From Adiantum capillus-veneris (lineage: Eukaryota; Streptophyta; Polypodiopsida; Polypodiales; Pteridaceae), in the NCBI GenBank assembly GCA_014529385.2, contig CM043947.1, forward strand, positions 104,683,811 to 104,747,810: a DNA stretch of 64,000 bases, in the 5' to 3' direction. The notes beneath the pieces are model-generated. The model did no database searches and was not told the origin of the DNA. It was given only the letters and a program-made list of their open reading frames with translations. Numbering within the stretch: the stretch's first letter is position 1; every line of letters starts with the position of its first letter. Below, in pieces: positions 1 to 11,165 of the stretch. Both the position numbers and the translations under genes were made by a program.

Positions 1-41
1 TTAAAAGCATTGTCACTTAAATCTTGATCCATAGCTACCAA

Positions 42-1064
42 CTAACCATTCACTCGATGCCACCTCATGTAGTAGAAAGAAACTATAAAATTATGTGATG
101 CTATCATACACTTGCACACAACCGAGCGCTTGTCAACTTTGCACAAAATGTCTTCAGAATCACTGACATCCCAATTATCATCCATAAAATCAAGGCAAGT
201 TTGGGATTTGTAGATGAACATGGTTTTAGTTTTTCTAACCTCCTCATCGTGGAAGAAATCTATAAAGACATGTAATGGCATAAATAGACTGACTCGTACT
301 TGCCTGCTTGCAATGTTTGGTCGCAAACACTTCAAAATTTCCTGATGAAGCTTGAGTTTAAAACACTCAGAGGTTTCTGAAGTTGGAACTAGCCACTTTG
401 GGGAATCTTGTTGGGGAAGAGGGAAAGGTTTCAAAGTGCCAAATCCATGGACAAAGCAAGTGGCGTTGCAAAAGTAGTCGTAAAAGAAAACTCCCCTCTA
501 TGCGAGAGCTCTTCTCGCACTAGTTCTGTACATAAGTTCTCCCACCGAAGCATGAAAAGCATCAAAAATACCAATTATGCACTCAACTGGTTGCCAGTCT
601 TCTTTGTTAGAAGGATAAATATCTTCCAAAACAAAAGATAAGAGAATGGTCACAAGAAATAGTCAACAAAATAACTTGAAGGATCTTTAAAGACTTTTTA
701 GCAATATAGTAGTCACACAGTTTGGTCTATGAGCAGAAAACCCCAAAGCTGACTGTTGTAGTCGTAGTTCGGAGTGCATATATGCATGCTCAATGAGAAC
801 CTCTTTCACTGTCTTTCCCATTTGAGACAAGCGAAAATCTTTCACACGTCCTTTGTAGTTGTTGATGAATTCATTTGACATCCGTTTTCTTCTTTTTGTT
901 TGAAGCAGAACCCAACTACCAATGGTGACTGTGGTAGACATCCAGTGACCATGGTCTAAGTCAAAGCTATTGAATAGTTCCACAGATTTAACAAAGACGG
1001 ATGGTCGTCGTGGTCGTGTTCCTTCCATCTCTGCTTCTATTAGCTGCGAAGTGACACTACGCAA
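42..1064 (-). pseudogene. Unrecognised two-exon gene, copy 1 (broken)
   Basis: Reading on the minus strand, a first exon (about 1064-687) encodes a peptide with a basic stretch KRRKRMS followed by GKTVKEVLIEHAYMHS. A second exon begins near 625 with a peptide containing YPSNKEDWQPVECIIG. The same two blocks, in the same order, occur on the plus strand at 3218-4051, so this is a real, duplicated coding family. Compared with that copy, one base is missing in exon 2 near 510, which turns the LAYEG-like segment into a stop, so this copy is probably a pseudogene. The frame then continues to about 42. I do not recognise the family; a transposon-encoded or lineage-specific plant protein are both possible. 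Confidence 0.45.
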
Positions 1065-1395
1065 AAACGATAAAAGAAAAGAGGCTCACTAGTTTACACA
1101 AGAAGTAGTAGATTGAAAAGTGTTCATCAAAAGGTGTACCTAAATTGAATGTGAGTTATGGCACATTCGGTGTTCCTCGCCCATCGCAGGGGAATAATTT
1201 GCACAAATCGCGTCGTATCTTCTTATTCAGATCTTTTTAACAGAAAAAACTCTTTTTTGAAAACGTAAAAATTTGAGATAAAAATCAAATAAATTGGAGC
1301 TACCGTTGTGGTGACTCAAACTCTATTGGTCGAACAGCATTCTCTCTCTAACGCCAAAAAGTCCTTTTCTGAGTCCAAACTTTTCCTAATGCCTC

Positions 1396-2660
1396 TTCTT
1401 CTTCTTTTCGCTTCCTCTTCCTTCCCTTTTTTTTTCCCTTCCTCCCTTTTTCTTCCCTTTCCTTCTCTTCTTCTTTGCGACTTCTTCTTTCCCTTCTTCC
1501 CTTCTTCCTTTTTCTAGCTTTGCATCACATGCAACATTTTAAAAGCAAAAAAAAAGTGTTGCTTAGCCCAAGAGGGCAGTAGCGACTTTTCTATTGCCCA
1601 AAATTCCCCCCCTTTCACACCCGTTCAAGAAAACCCTCCTTCATGCAACCATTTCTATGGCCTTCGCTTATGGGTGGCCTTATATTTGGCATGTACAATC
1701 GACAAATGCATTGCTTAGCCACCACATCACAACACACACATCGACCAAAGTACCACCAGTACGCCTTTTCGCTACCATGTTTGACATTCCGCGTAATCAA
1801 TACTCTGCAAGAGTCAAACTTCTCAATTGAAAGCTTATCATGAACTTTATGTGTGTTCATTGAAGCACCAAAGATAGAATACATATAAACCAAGTCCACT
1901 AGTTTAACCAATAGCCTAGGCAACACAATTTGGTCCAAAGCACTGTCAACCAGCACAACATCTTTTCCCAACCACACCCTTACTCCATGCATTTTTTATG
2001 ATGGCATTGCAAAGAGGTACCCCATCTAGAAGTTTATTTGCTTTTGTAAAAGCATCACATTTGGCATGTTGATAATCAAAACAATCCCAAAATTATCTTG
2101 TTCTGCCCAAATATCGACTAAAACTGTCTCAAGCACAACCTTGACTGCTTCAGCATTAATTCTTCCCACTCATAGATTTCTAAGATTGCATAGCAAACCG
2201 AATCGGCCATAACTTTAGCACCAAGTGCCCAATTTGAGCATAGTAAAGGACATACTTTAGCGCATGCTAGATGTTATCACGGGAGCCTTGTAAATTTGAA
2301 ATAGATCACTTGAGCACGTATCCCAGCTCCGGTCTAAAGATAGCACTCTCAGTCCCTAGAAAATACTAAATTGCCCATAACTTTTCCATCCAGACTCCAA
2401 TCGACGAGTCGTAAAGAGAGGCTTGTAGAGAATTCTAGGTACTATAACGTTGGCCTATAGAACTTCATTTTAGTAGCATCACCAGAACTTGGCCCATGGG
2501 CATCAATCTTCATTTCTTGTCCCCAAAACCCACAATAAGCATACATATCAGTCAAACATTCTATCATACAAGATTATGGAATTAGTGATAAGTTTGGCAA
2601 AGTTTGAAAATTCTTGCAAATCCTCCTTTTTTATATCGTGCCTGCAAAGCGGCACGACAT
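1396..2660. repeat. PPR-derived dispersed repeat, copy 1
   Basis: This stretch is closely matched by 16686-17985 in the same orientation. The homology begins in a pyrimidine-rich tract (TTC/CCTT runs), passes through a short A-run and a GTGTTGCTTA segment, covers the PPR-like reading frame on the minus strand, and ends at a GCGGCACGACA block in both copies. There are many scattered substitutions, so the copies are not recent duplicates of each other. No intact ORF, LTR or terminal inverted repeat was seen in either copy. Confidence 0.7.
1615..2075 (-). pseudogene. Degenerate PPR-like fragment, copy 1
   Basis: The minus-strand translation contains a segment like KDVVL-x-SAL, then MNTHKVHDKLSIEKFDS and LITRNVKHG. 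These fit the register of plant PLS-class pentatricopeptide repeats (KDVVLGSALVDMYAKCG, KVFDKL, SWNALIAGYAQHG). The upstream phase contains KANKLLDGVPLCNAII, another PPR-like helix pair. Stops and frame changes interrupt it, so it is a relic. PPR proteins bind organellar RNA, but nothing functional remains here. The PPR assignment rests on motif register only. Confidence 0.45.
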
Positions 2661-2691
2661 CCACCCCCTCTAAACCTGCATTCTCCGACGT

Positions 2692-2726
2692 GCATTAGGA
2701 AATTTGGCAGGTCATTTGGAGGGCCT
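2692..2726. repeat. Left arm of a ~40-bp inverted repeat
   Basis: The segment ending in GGTCATTTGGAGGGCCTT recurs, inverted, at 13739-13780 with about four fifths of bases matching. It could be the terminal repeats of one 11 kb element or two unrelated copies of a small repeat. No target-site duplication could be settled by eye. Confidence 0.4.
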
Positions 2727-3217
2727 TATTGAGGAGAGAGAAAAGGAGGTGCATCCAATGAACAACAAGCCAACGTAACATAGAAATAGGAAAAAATAAA
2801 TCAAAAAATGCAAAAGAAAGAGAAGAACATGAGGTAAAACCTCGTTTTTACAGCGTTGAAGGTATCTATATGTGGGCCCAGGGTTTGAATGTAGTTATGG
2901 TACTGGAAGACAGCTACGATAATGTATCATTCTCCTTTCACCAAAAGATCTTGCTCCATTAACCAAGCGTTCAAAACTGAATTTTCCTCCATTGGAAGCA
3001 AGTTCACGCTTTCTTCTACCACTCAAAAAGAGCCATGGTTTCATCTTCTTCTTCTTTCCTCCCTAATAGCTCTAGGGGTTGTTGTGCTCTCTCCTCATCG
3101 AGCCTCGCCATTAGTCTCCCAAGGAGGCCAAGTAGCACCTCTATCACTATCTCAAACTCCATCAATATACATAGTCAACGGCAACAATAGACAATATACA
3201 AAGGTTCTTGGGTTCTT

Positions 3218-4051
3218 ATGCAACCAAGACGGAGGAAGAGATCCTCATTAGCAAATTTATTTTGTTCAGCATGGAAAGCAAGAGTGCTAGATTTCAAAGT
3301 GGAGGTGGGCAAGAAAACTGTTAAGGAGGTTTTGGTACAGCATGTTTGTAGTCACTCCAATGTGATTGCTAATGGCAGAGATGTCTCATTGGCTTATCAT
3401 CCTTGATGCAAGTGTGAGTGTGTTCATAACCTTCCATCTCTATTCTTTCTTTTAGACCTTGATGTTCTCTTTATTTCTTTTTTCTTTTGAAGAGGTAGAA
3501 CAATATTAACATAGCAATATCAAGTTCTCTTAAGTTCTTCATTCGTTTCCGTAGTTAGACTATGTGGTCTAGTACATTTTTTTGTTGCAATTGCAGATGT
3601 CTATCCTTCCTCATATGAGGAATGGGAGCCAGTGGAGTGTATTATAGGTCTTATCTATGTAATCCACACTTGCATTGGTGTTTTACACTATGATGGAAGA
3701 AGTAGCAAGAGTCTTGCATATGAGGGAATTTTCTTCTACGAGCATTTCTACCAGCTCAACCAAAAAAATAAAAAAGGTACTCTGGTTAAACTCCCTCTCC
3801 CTACCAATTGGAGTTGTATTGACTGGCCAGTCTCGGACACCACCGTGTGTGAAGCTCTCATAAGAAAGCTTTTTAGGGATGTGCAAAGGTCTCTATGGAA
3901 TTCAGTGCCCACTAAATTGGTAAAGATTGCTAATTTTTGTTCTATAAGCTTATTTGTGAAACTATTTCACACCTGCCACATACATGTTGCAAAGACAATG
4001 CTGATATGTAAATCTCTAGATGCTTACTTATGTGACAATCTTCTTGATTGA
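3218..4051 (+). CDS. Unrecognised two-exon gene, copy 2
   Basis: Exon 1 (within 3218-3406) carries PRRRKRSS and GKKTVKEVLVQHVCSHS. Exon 2 probably starts at 3597 after a T-rich tract and TTGCAG acceptor, with a phase-1 split codon, and runs open to the stop at 4051. It contains YPSSYEEWEPVECIIG and LAYEGIFFYEHFYQ. Both blocks match the minus-strand copy at 42-1064, including position of the intron. The start codon and the exon-1 donor are not certain, and upstream sequence (2922-3200) may hold more coding sequence. No known domain was recognised. The two copies lie head to head about 2 kb apart. Confidence 0.4.
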
Positions 4052-4459
4052 GGGTGGTATGTATGTTAAAGAGGTGGAAGGTATACATTGTGAGGTGGAA
4101 AGACATTGTGGAGAATGGATGAGTCCGCCGAGAACGAGCCCTCATTGTTCTATTTCTTATTTGGTGGACTCAAAGTAATGCAATGAAGGGAAAAAGAGAT
4201 TGTCTGTAGAAAACTAACTGGCCAAGTCCAAATTGTGCCAATGTAACTTGAATGAATCTATATTCATGGCATCCATTCCATTGTTTCTTGCAATTTAAAT
4301 CTTTTGTTTCAATTGTGAGATGATTCCCACAATTTGGTTATTTCTTTATGTCAATTGTAAGATGAGGTATATCTCACCACTACCTATGTCCCTTTGTTAG
4401 CTGGTAGTGTGATTACTATATATTTTGAACAATATATGTAGAGTTTAATGTATAGTCTC

Positions 4460-4461
4460 TC

Positions 4462-4544
<83 letters not shown>

Positions 4545-4572
4545 CACACACACACACACACACACACACACA
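4460..4572. repeat. (CT)n followed by (CA)n microsatellite
   Basis: Pure CT dinucleotides run from about 4469 to 4540, then CA dinucleotides to 4572. Confidence 0.95.
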
Positions 4573-4615
4573 TTTCCATGGCATCACATTGAGAAGTACA
4601 AAGAAGCATATTAAT

Positions 4616-4978
4616 CTAGATAGCTAGCATTTTAGAGAGTATTTGTAGTACAAATTCTGAAACAGTCAATGGGCTAAAATACAAATTCTGGAGATAAGGG
4701 ATCAAAATGTCCTCTAGATAAAAGTCATGCTCATGACCTTCAAATGAGGGTGGGGAGAGAGTGATGCCCATTGGATTTAGCAAGCCCTTATGGGGTGTGT
4801 CATTTATCAACAAAGTATGGATATCATCATATGGGACATGGATTTGAAAAAAAGGTTTATAGAATAGGAATACATTTGGTTTGGTAGGGTGGCAATGGTC
4901 GTCAATGTAAACACAATCCTTCTGCAAATACAAAAAATCAAATTGCAAACGTTTGATTCCCGCTACAGTGCAAACCAT
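4616..4978 (-). other. Unrecognised 120-codon ORF
   Basis: An open frame on the minus strand encodes a 120-aa peptide with a fairly normal amino-acid mix (for example CVYIDDHCHPTKPN and LLINDTPHKGLLNP). I recognise no family, see no second copy, and cannot define splice sites or a promoter. It may be an exon of a decayed gene or chance. Confidence 0.2.
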
Positions 4979-6420
4979 ATTTACAAGGGGATTGAGGTTT
5001 CTCTACAGCATACAGGACATCGCAACCCAGAAACTTGGAAGTAGAAAGTGTATAAATTCCTTAGTTCTCAATAGCATAATGGCTCTGCGATCGCTTATCC
5101 TGAAGGTGCATAGGTTGACAACTTATGCGTGGGGATCATACGGCTCTTGCAACAACAAAAATCCATTGACGTAGAAAATAAATAGTCGCTACAAATATTT
5201 TGTAAAACAAATAAGTAGTTAGACAATAGATTGACTTTCATATTCTTTTACATTGGTTATTATCAGAACAATCATGTCACTGTCTAGCAAAGGTCCATAC
5301 TAGGTTTGCCTGACATCGAGGTTGTCCAAAAACAAAAAGAAACTAAGATACATTTTTGTCCAAACTATCACGATCTTATAGTAATGCTGTGCAAAATGCA
5401 TACCTTTGACATGAATGGCTTTAATGTAAAAAAAGCTATGCCGTATATACTCAGCATGGAGGAGGAATCTCCATCTACACGAGTTTCCATTAGTCTATAA
5501 AGACACCGTGACTTCCTTAATTTCTGATGTGTACAACTCTAGATTTCCGCATAGCCTTCCATATACGTGCAACATTCTTTTTATGCATCTATAAGCAGGA
5601 GGAGTTGGTATGAACCCAACACAATAACTGTCTCCATTCTCTATAAACAATAAAACCAATTAATAATTTCAATACTCACAATCTCAATTTTGGATGCGTT
5701 CTTCGAATTGAGTTTAGTGTCCAAACAGCTGGCTTGTCACGTTCAATGCAAACGAGGCTCCAGTGGACGGTTGCTCTCATATGGAAAAAGTATGGTTGTT
5801 ACTTGCAGCATTGGACAATGAGCAACCCACATCTTGAATGTGCTGATAGGGGTATTTTTCATTCTGAGAAAGGAATAAATTTGGGAATCCAATATATATA
5901 TATTTATGCATGGCTTTGTGGAGGTAGCTGACTCTTTATGAAACTACAAGATAGTTTGATGTTGTTAGTCTCTAGCCTCGAGGCTGAATAAAAATATGCT
6001 CGAACTGGTGAAAGCATCTTACTTCATGAAGATATATACAATTGAGTTTGTGATTTGAGCATCTAGATCTCGCAATATATTGATATCTGTAGAATCTAAT
6101 GCAAATGTTCTTATACCATCTTCCAGGTATATATCTACTATTAATCATTCCTCCATAGATGACAAAATCTTGTTGTTGCTGACATCGATATTGTGTGTAA
6201 CAATGTGGTGGCTATTAACCTCTTCTTCTATAGCATGTGTTGCCTTTTCCTTCTCTTTCAATGTATTTATCTCCTCTGTATGCCAATTTTCCTACACAGC
6301 CTTGGCCCGGGTATTCACATCATGGGTGACTTCTACAATCTTCACCACCTCTGGCTTTGATGGAGGAATAAGAAAAATTAATTTCCTTCATTTTATTATC
6401 TATAAATTCATTGGGCTAGA
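4979..6420. other. No recognisable gene
   Basis: AT-rich sequence with only short ORFs, none with recognisable motifs. The plus-strand ORF at 6080-6523 partly overlaps, antisense, the histone-like pseudogene that follows and is a shadow. Confidence 0.5.
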
Positions 6421-6429
6421 GAATCTTAT

Positions 6430-6856
6430 CATATCTCCACCTTACTCTTTTGAGTGTTTCACTGTATTTTTCCATAATCCTTACCATGTGTGCATGTGTG
6501 TGCAACAATTGTTATGTCCTTGAAATATTCCACCAAAAAATCTTTTGCTGCCTCTTGTAGTGCTATAGCAGTGCAATAGGTTTCCACCTCATGGTCCCAA
6601 AAGATGCTTCCTCACATATTGACCTGACTAGTCTTTGGAATGGAAGCTTTGGTACTAGAAGCTCGATACATTTTTTAGCCTTCCTGATTTCCTTAAATAG
6701 TCTAATGTGTCTTTGTAGCCTATTCATCCTTGGAGCTTTCAAGATTTTCATGGTCTTTCCTAGTCTCTTCTTTTTACTAGCAGAATTTCCTCCTGCTTTA
6801 GTAGCCAAACCTGGTCCTTTGCCTGCCTTTCTCATAGTCGCCTTTAATCTTGCTAT
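6430..6856 (-). pseudogene. Histone H3-like (CENH3-like) pseudogene
   Basis: Minus-strand translation starting at 6856 reads like an H3 tail (ARLKATMRKAGKGPG, then LATKAG). It continues into the histone fold: FKEIRKAKK, ELLVPKLPFQRLVRSI, then RWKPIA, ALQEAAKDFLVEYFKD and finally VRIMEKYSETLKRVRW, matching the order of helices alphaN, 1, 2 and 3. The expected initiator ATG is ATA (6854-6856). A frameshift of apparently two extra bases lies before ALQEAA (about 6560), and another lies in a CA-rich stretch (about 6500). VRSI and RW resemble plant CENH3 rather than canonical H3, and loop 1 looks one residue longer than canonical H3. The tail is H3-like. It is a pseudogene, perhaps of a divergent or centromeric H3; no intron was seen. 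Confidence 0.75.
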
Positions 6857-6873
6857 TTACCTATAAGCCAATG

Positions 6874-7000
<127 letters not shown>

Positions 7001-7103
7001 GGCATTATGATGCGCAGGAACAATTTAGCGACTAATAGAATGATATCCGCATGCCATTGTGCACACAAGGACTCAAGTTTTTTACCACAACATTAAAATT
7101 CTT

Positions 7104-7138
7104 CTCTCTCTCTCTCTACTCTCTCTCTCTCTCTCTAA

Positions 7139-7228
<90 letters not shown>
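7104..7228. repeat. (CT)n microsatellite, interrupted
   Basis: CT repeats with two short interruptions near 7119 and 7137. The flanks (CATTATG at the 3' side, ACAACATTAAAATT at the 5' side) partly repeat those of the preceding CT tract, which suggests that the tract and flank were duplicated together. Confidence 0.95.
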
Positions 7229-7232
<4 letters not shown>

Positions 7233-7687
7233 TGGAACGCGGAAATGATTTAAAGGCTGATAGAATAATACATGTACTCCATTGTGCACACAAGGGCTCT
7301 TATTTTAACCACAACATTAAAATTATTTTCTATCACAAATAGGGACACACACACACACACGACACACACACATCAGGACAGTGTCATTATGGCACCCGTA
7401 AGACGTTTAGCTGAATGTACAATTGTCTCCATGCACCATTGTGGAAACTCGTCAAATTTTTGGAAGGTTGTCATTTTGGCTTGCGTAGCAATCCCAATAA
7501 CATACCATTTTGACTTTAGCATTCACACAAACACACACAACACTACTCTATGTCTCTCTCTCATACCTGTAGGTATATGTGGATAGCAATACCCTCTACC
7601 TTGTCACCTTGTGAGCTGCTCTCTGAGCTGTTATCCCTCTTTGTCTCTCTCTCTGTCCCTGTCTCTTGCGATGGATGATGACACTAT

Positions 7688-7728
7688 CTTCTTCTTCTTC
7701 TTCTTCTTCTTCTTCTTCTTCTTCTTCT

Positions 7729-7780
<52 letters not shown>

Positions 7781-7790
7781 CTATCTATTT
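7688..7790. repeat. Compound (CTT)n-(CT)n-(CTAT)n microsatellite
   Basis: About 15 CTT units, then CT to about 7761, then CTAT units to about 7788. Confidence 0.95.
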
Positions 7791-7985
7791 GTCTATCAAT
7801 CTCTCTCTCTCTAAGGTACTACAATAAGCATGCCAATGACTATTGTGAAACCCAGTAAGTGTGAAAGTGTCCTCTCAATCAAAACGGTGCAATAAATGCC
7901 CACTAGTTAATTTTAGCCGTTTGAAACGTGCAAAGCATGTAGTTTTTTTTCGTGCATGTCGACAACGGTACTATGAACGATTTGA

Positions 7986-7989
<4 letters not shown>

Positions 7990-8073
<84 letters not shown>
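7990..8073. repeat. (GA)n microsatellite
   Basis: Pure AG/GA dinucleotides. Shorter CA/GA tracts follow at 8160-8207, 8229-8253 and 8704-8731. Confidence 0.97.
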
Positions 8074-8076
<3 letters not shown>

Positions 8077-8164
8077 CTCTACATATTTCACAAGGTTGAG
8101 AGAGAGATTTCATTTAAGTAAATTTCAAAATTTGTAAGAGAAATTACACTAGAGCTCATACACA

Positions 8165-8207
<43 letters not shown>

Positions 8208-8221
8208 GTTGAGGGTGGTTG

Positions 8222-8254
<33 letters not shown>

Positions 8255-8702
8255 AGGAGGTATGTAGAAATATCATCTCTTAAAGGTCGCCATGCCAAGC
8301 TCAAGAAAAGGTAAGCCCTAGTCTTGTTCTTTCCTTGTAGGCACAATTTAATGTACATTTTGAGAGAGAGAGATAGACACGACAAATTTACTTGTCTTAT
8401 GACGCTTGGACATGTGTTTTTGGTCGGCCGATTGTTGTCCGTGAGCCGTAGAGCACTAAATAGGTATGTAGGGAGATAGGTAGTCAAATAAGACTGACAC
8501 AAAGTGAGAGAGAAAAGAAACCTCTATTTGTTGTCGTACGGTGCGCATATACGTAGTATTGGTCTGCTGATCGTTCTTTGCACGCCGTGGAGCATATAAG
8601 GGGTAGCAACACAGGGAGAGAGAGGAGTTGGAACTCAAATAAAATGAGATGCTCTAAGTAACCTCTGTAAAAAACAAACATCACCTATGAGACCAATTTG
8701 TC

Positions 8703-8733
<31 letters not shown>

Positions 8734-9020
8734 AACAGCTTGCAATTTAGGAGAAATGTGTTATCAATTTTTTTTTTAAAGTTAAATGTTGGTGTGTCCC
8801 AATACTTACCTATTTTTGTTTGTATTATGTTTTCTTAGGATCGAGATCCCACATAATGAAGAGGTAGAGGATGCATCCAGAAATTGTCTTAGGTGAACAA
8901 GAATCATAAGAGAGACCACCGAAATTGTTGAGAGGCTCTTTAAAGAGAGATGTGAACTTTGTTGTGGCTAAGGATACATTTCTTGGAGAGGATGTTGTGG
9001 GGACACAGGAACCCCCCAAT
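8255..9020. other. No recognisable gene
   Basis: Only short ORFs, most of them low-complexity or antisense to one another. A GA tract lies at 8704-8731. Confidence 0.4.
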
Positions 9021-9047
9021 GACTCAGAAGCTTCAGAATAGGAAGAA

Positions 9048-9776
9048 GTGACTTTAAGACAGAAGCTTCAAGCGATTAGCACCAAAAAGAGAAACATTGA
9101 TCTTTCTTCTGTCAATGAGCCAACTACAAAATGTAAGCAAGGGGTTGAAAATCCTGCATGTGTGGATGAAAAACTTTTTGATTTTGCGGTATCTGCAAGA
9201 GCTGCTGAAATGGTCGACAAGGTCTCTTCTATCTTCAATGCCCCATTCATTATGGATGACCTTATAGCTCAACACAGCAATATCCTCAAGTCTGAAAGAG
9301 ACAAGTTTGAGCTTGAGGTCCATAGGGGTAGGGTGGTTCTTGCTTACATGGTGGTGGTGCACTTAAAATATTGTGATTCCACAAGACGGTCATGCAAGAA
9401 GTACCATCAATTTCCTATTATGTATAGACCCTCACGGTGTCCTATGCATGAATGAGATTGCAAGCTAATAAAAGAATCCTTTGGGTTCCTTCTATTATTA
9501 AATTCTCTATTTTCTAGTGTATTGAAAGATCCTTTAAAGGTAATGGATGAGGAGGATCTACCACCCGATGGACAAGATGATGAGGACATGGAGTCCAATG
9601 AGTTTCTTGAGATTGAGGAGGATATTAATCTTGAGGCAGAGGCTAAAGAGGTGCAACGAAGAAAAATACTTACAGTGAAAACATCTGACATCAAATCACC
9701 TTTTGATGTCTCTGGCTTTAATGAGAATCAAGCCACATTGATGCTTCCTAGACTGCTAGACTTCAAATTTGGTTAG
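9048..9776 (+). other. Unrecognised coding-like ORFs
   Basis: Two plus-strand ORFs (9048-9455 and 9522-9776) have ordinary amino-acid composition. The first contains FDFAVSARAAEMVDKVSSIF and a charged helix. The second has a very acidic stretch with a DEEDLPP start and ends LPRLLDFKFG. They may be exons of one gene or the remains of a transposon-encoded protein. The sequence between them reads on with stops. No domain is recognised. Confidence 0.25.
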
Positions 9777-9889
9777 AGATCATACATTTTCCTCCATGAT
9801 ATTCAAAGTATATTTTCTTTAAGGGAGGAATTTTCACTTGCCACGCTCTCCAAATTTCAAGAGGGGAGGAGTGGATTTGTGACGGGGAG

Positions 9890-10595
9890 GTGATGGAAAC
9901 CTCTAGTAACCCAATAGAGTGCCTCAAACTCTACTTTGACAAGGCAGAAAAGTATAGAGAGACACTCCTAGATGAGGCCACCGGCTTCCAAGCTATCAGA
10001 AACAGCCTCGGGCCATTAACCAGTACTCAAGAAGTAGACGACTGGTTTACGCGTCCTGCAGAAGGGTCCACAAGGTCAGTGGACCTATGGAAGGATGACT
10101 TATATATACAAGATGAGAGCTACATGGTAAGCCACCCCCCCTTAAAATAAAAATAAAAATAAAAATAACTCTAGTTGTCACTGTCTTTCTCTAACTCATC
10201 CTTTTGTGTACAGTCATGGAATGTTGAAAAGGATGACTTCCTTCACCGTCCGACAAGCCTCGTATCATGGAAGGGATGCAGCACTAGGACAATACCTTGC
10301 TAGAGTCTATGAGGCACCCATACTAGTATTTTACAATGGAATGTCCCAAGAGGTAAGTACTGCAACATTCGCCCTCAAGACGCTCTCACGCTTCCTAGAT
10401 GGACCCATGCTACCACAAAATGCATCCAAAATTATCCTCATCAACAAAGTTTTTGCTACAGAATGTTTTGGATATTGTTCGGGGTACACTGGTGGTTGTG
10501 CAACTTATTATTACACATACACAGCAACGACACTCACTTTGGGAAAAAAAAACCCAAATAAACTATTAGATTATGGCAAACATTTAATGATCTGA
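9890..10595 (+). other. Unrecognised ORFs with a possible short intron
   Basis: An 86-codon ORF at 9890 reaches ATG|GTAAG at 10126/10127. A matching acceptor GTACAG ends at 10213, giving a possible 87-bp phase-0 intron. The joined frame, however, meets a stop soon after, while the neighbouring frame (from 10206) stays open for 129 codons and contains QYLARVYEAPILVFYNG. A frame error or a wrong splice choice would explain this. I do not recognise the product. Confidence 0.25.
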
Positions 10596-10820
10596 TACAT
10601 GGTAATGTGCCAAAAGATATCCACTATCTCTCATCAAGTTGAGAGACTTGTGACTTGTATTGTATCTATTATATCATTAGGCATCTCTTGTACATGTTGT
10701 GACCTAGCTAAAATCAAAATCTCTTGATCTACCTATGATTAGCATATTGCATTTTCTCTCTCCACTTTCGTTGGCCTTCACGAGCACTAGAGTTGTTGAA
10801 TGCCTCTACTCATTTTCGTT

Positions 10821-10875
10821 TCCTTTGTTGCAAATGCCTAATTGCCTAATTCCTTTGTTGCAAATGCCTAATTGC
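10821..10875. repeat. 30-bp tandem duplication
   Basis: TCCTTTGTTGCAAATGCC and the bases after it occur at 10821 and again at 10851. Confidence 0.8.
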
Positions 10876-11165
10876 TTGTGTTGTTGCCGAACAGTCCAAT
10901 ACATGTTTTTGCTACAGTCAATGAAGGATTCTGCGATAAAACCACTGAAAGAACTCTTTCAAATTGTTTGCCTTATCTTGAAAGCCACCATGTCCTGTGT
11001 GTCTGAAATATGCATCCCTAGCCATTTAATGAGACTTTTCCAAGCCTTGGGTGTTCCATATGATTGGGTTTCCATACTTTTGAATGAAGTATGATAAGTG
11101 ATTGAAAATGATGTGCTACAAATAAAACAAGTTGTCAGGAATTTTAAACAACCTTTTAGCCCTTA

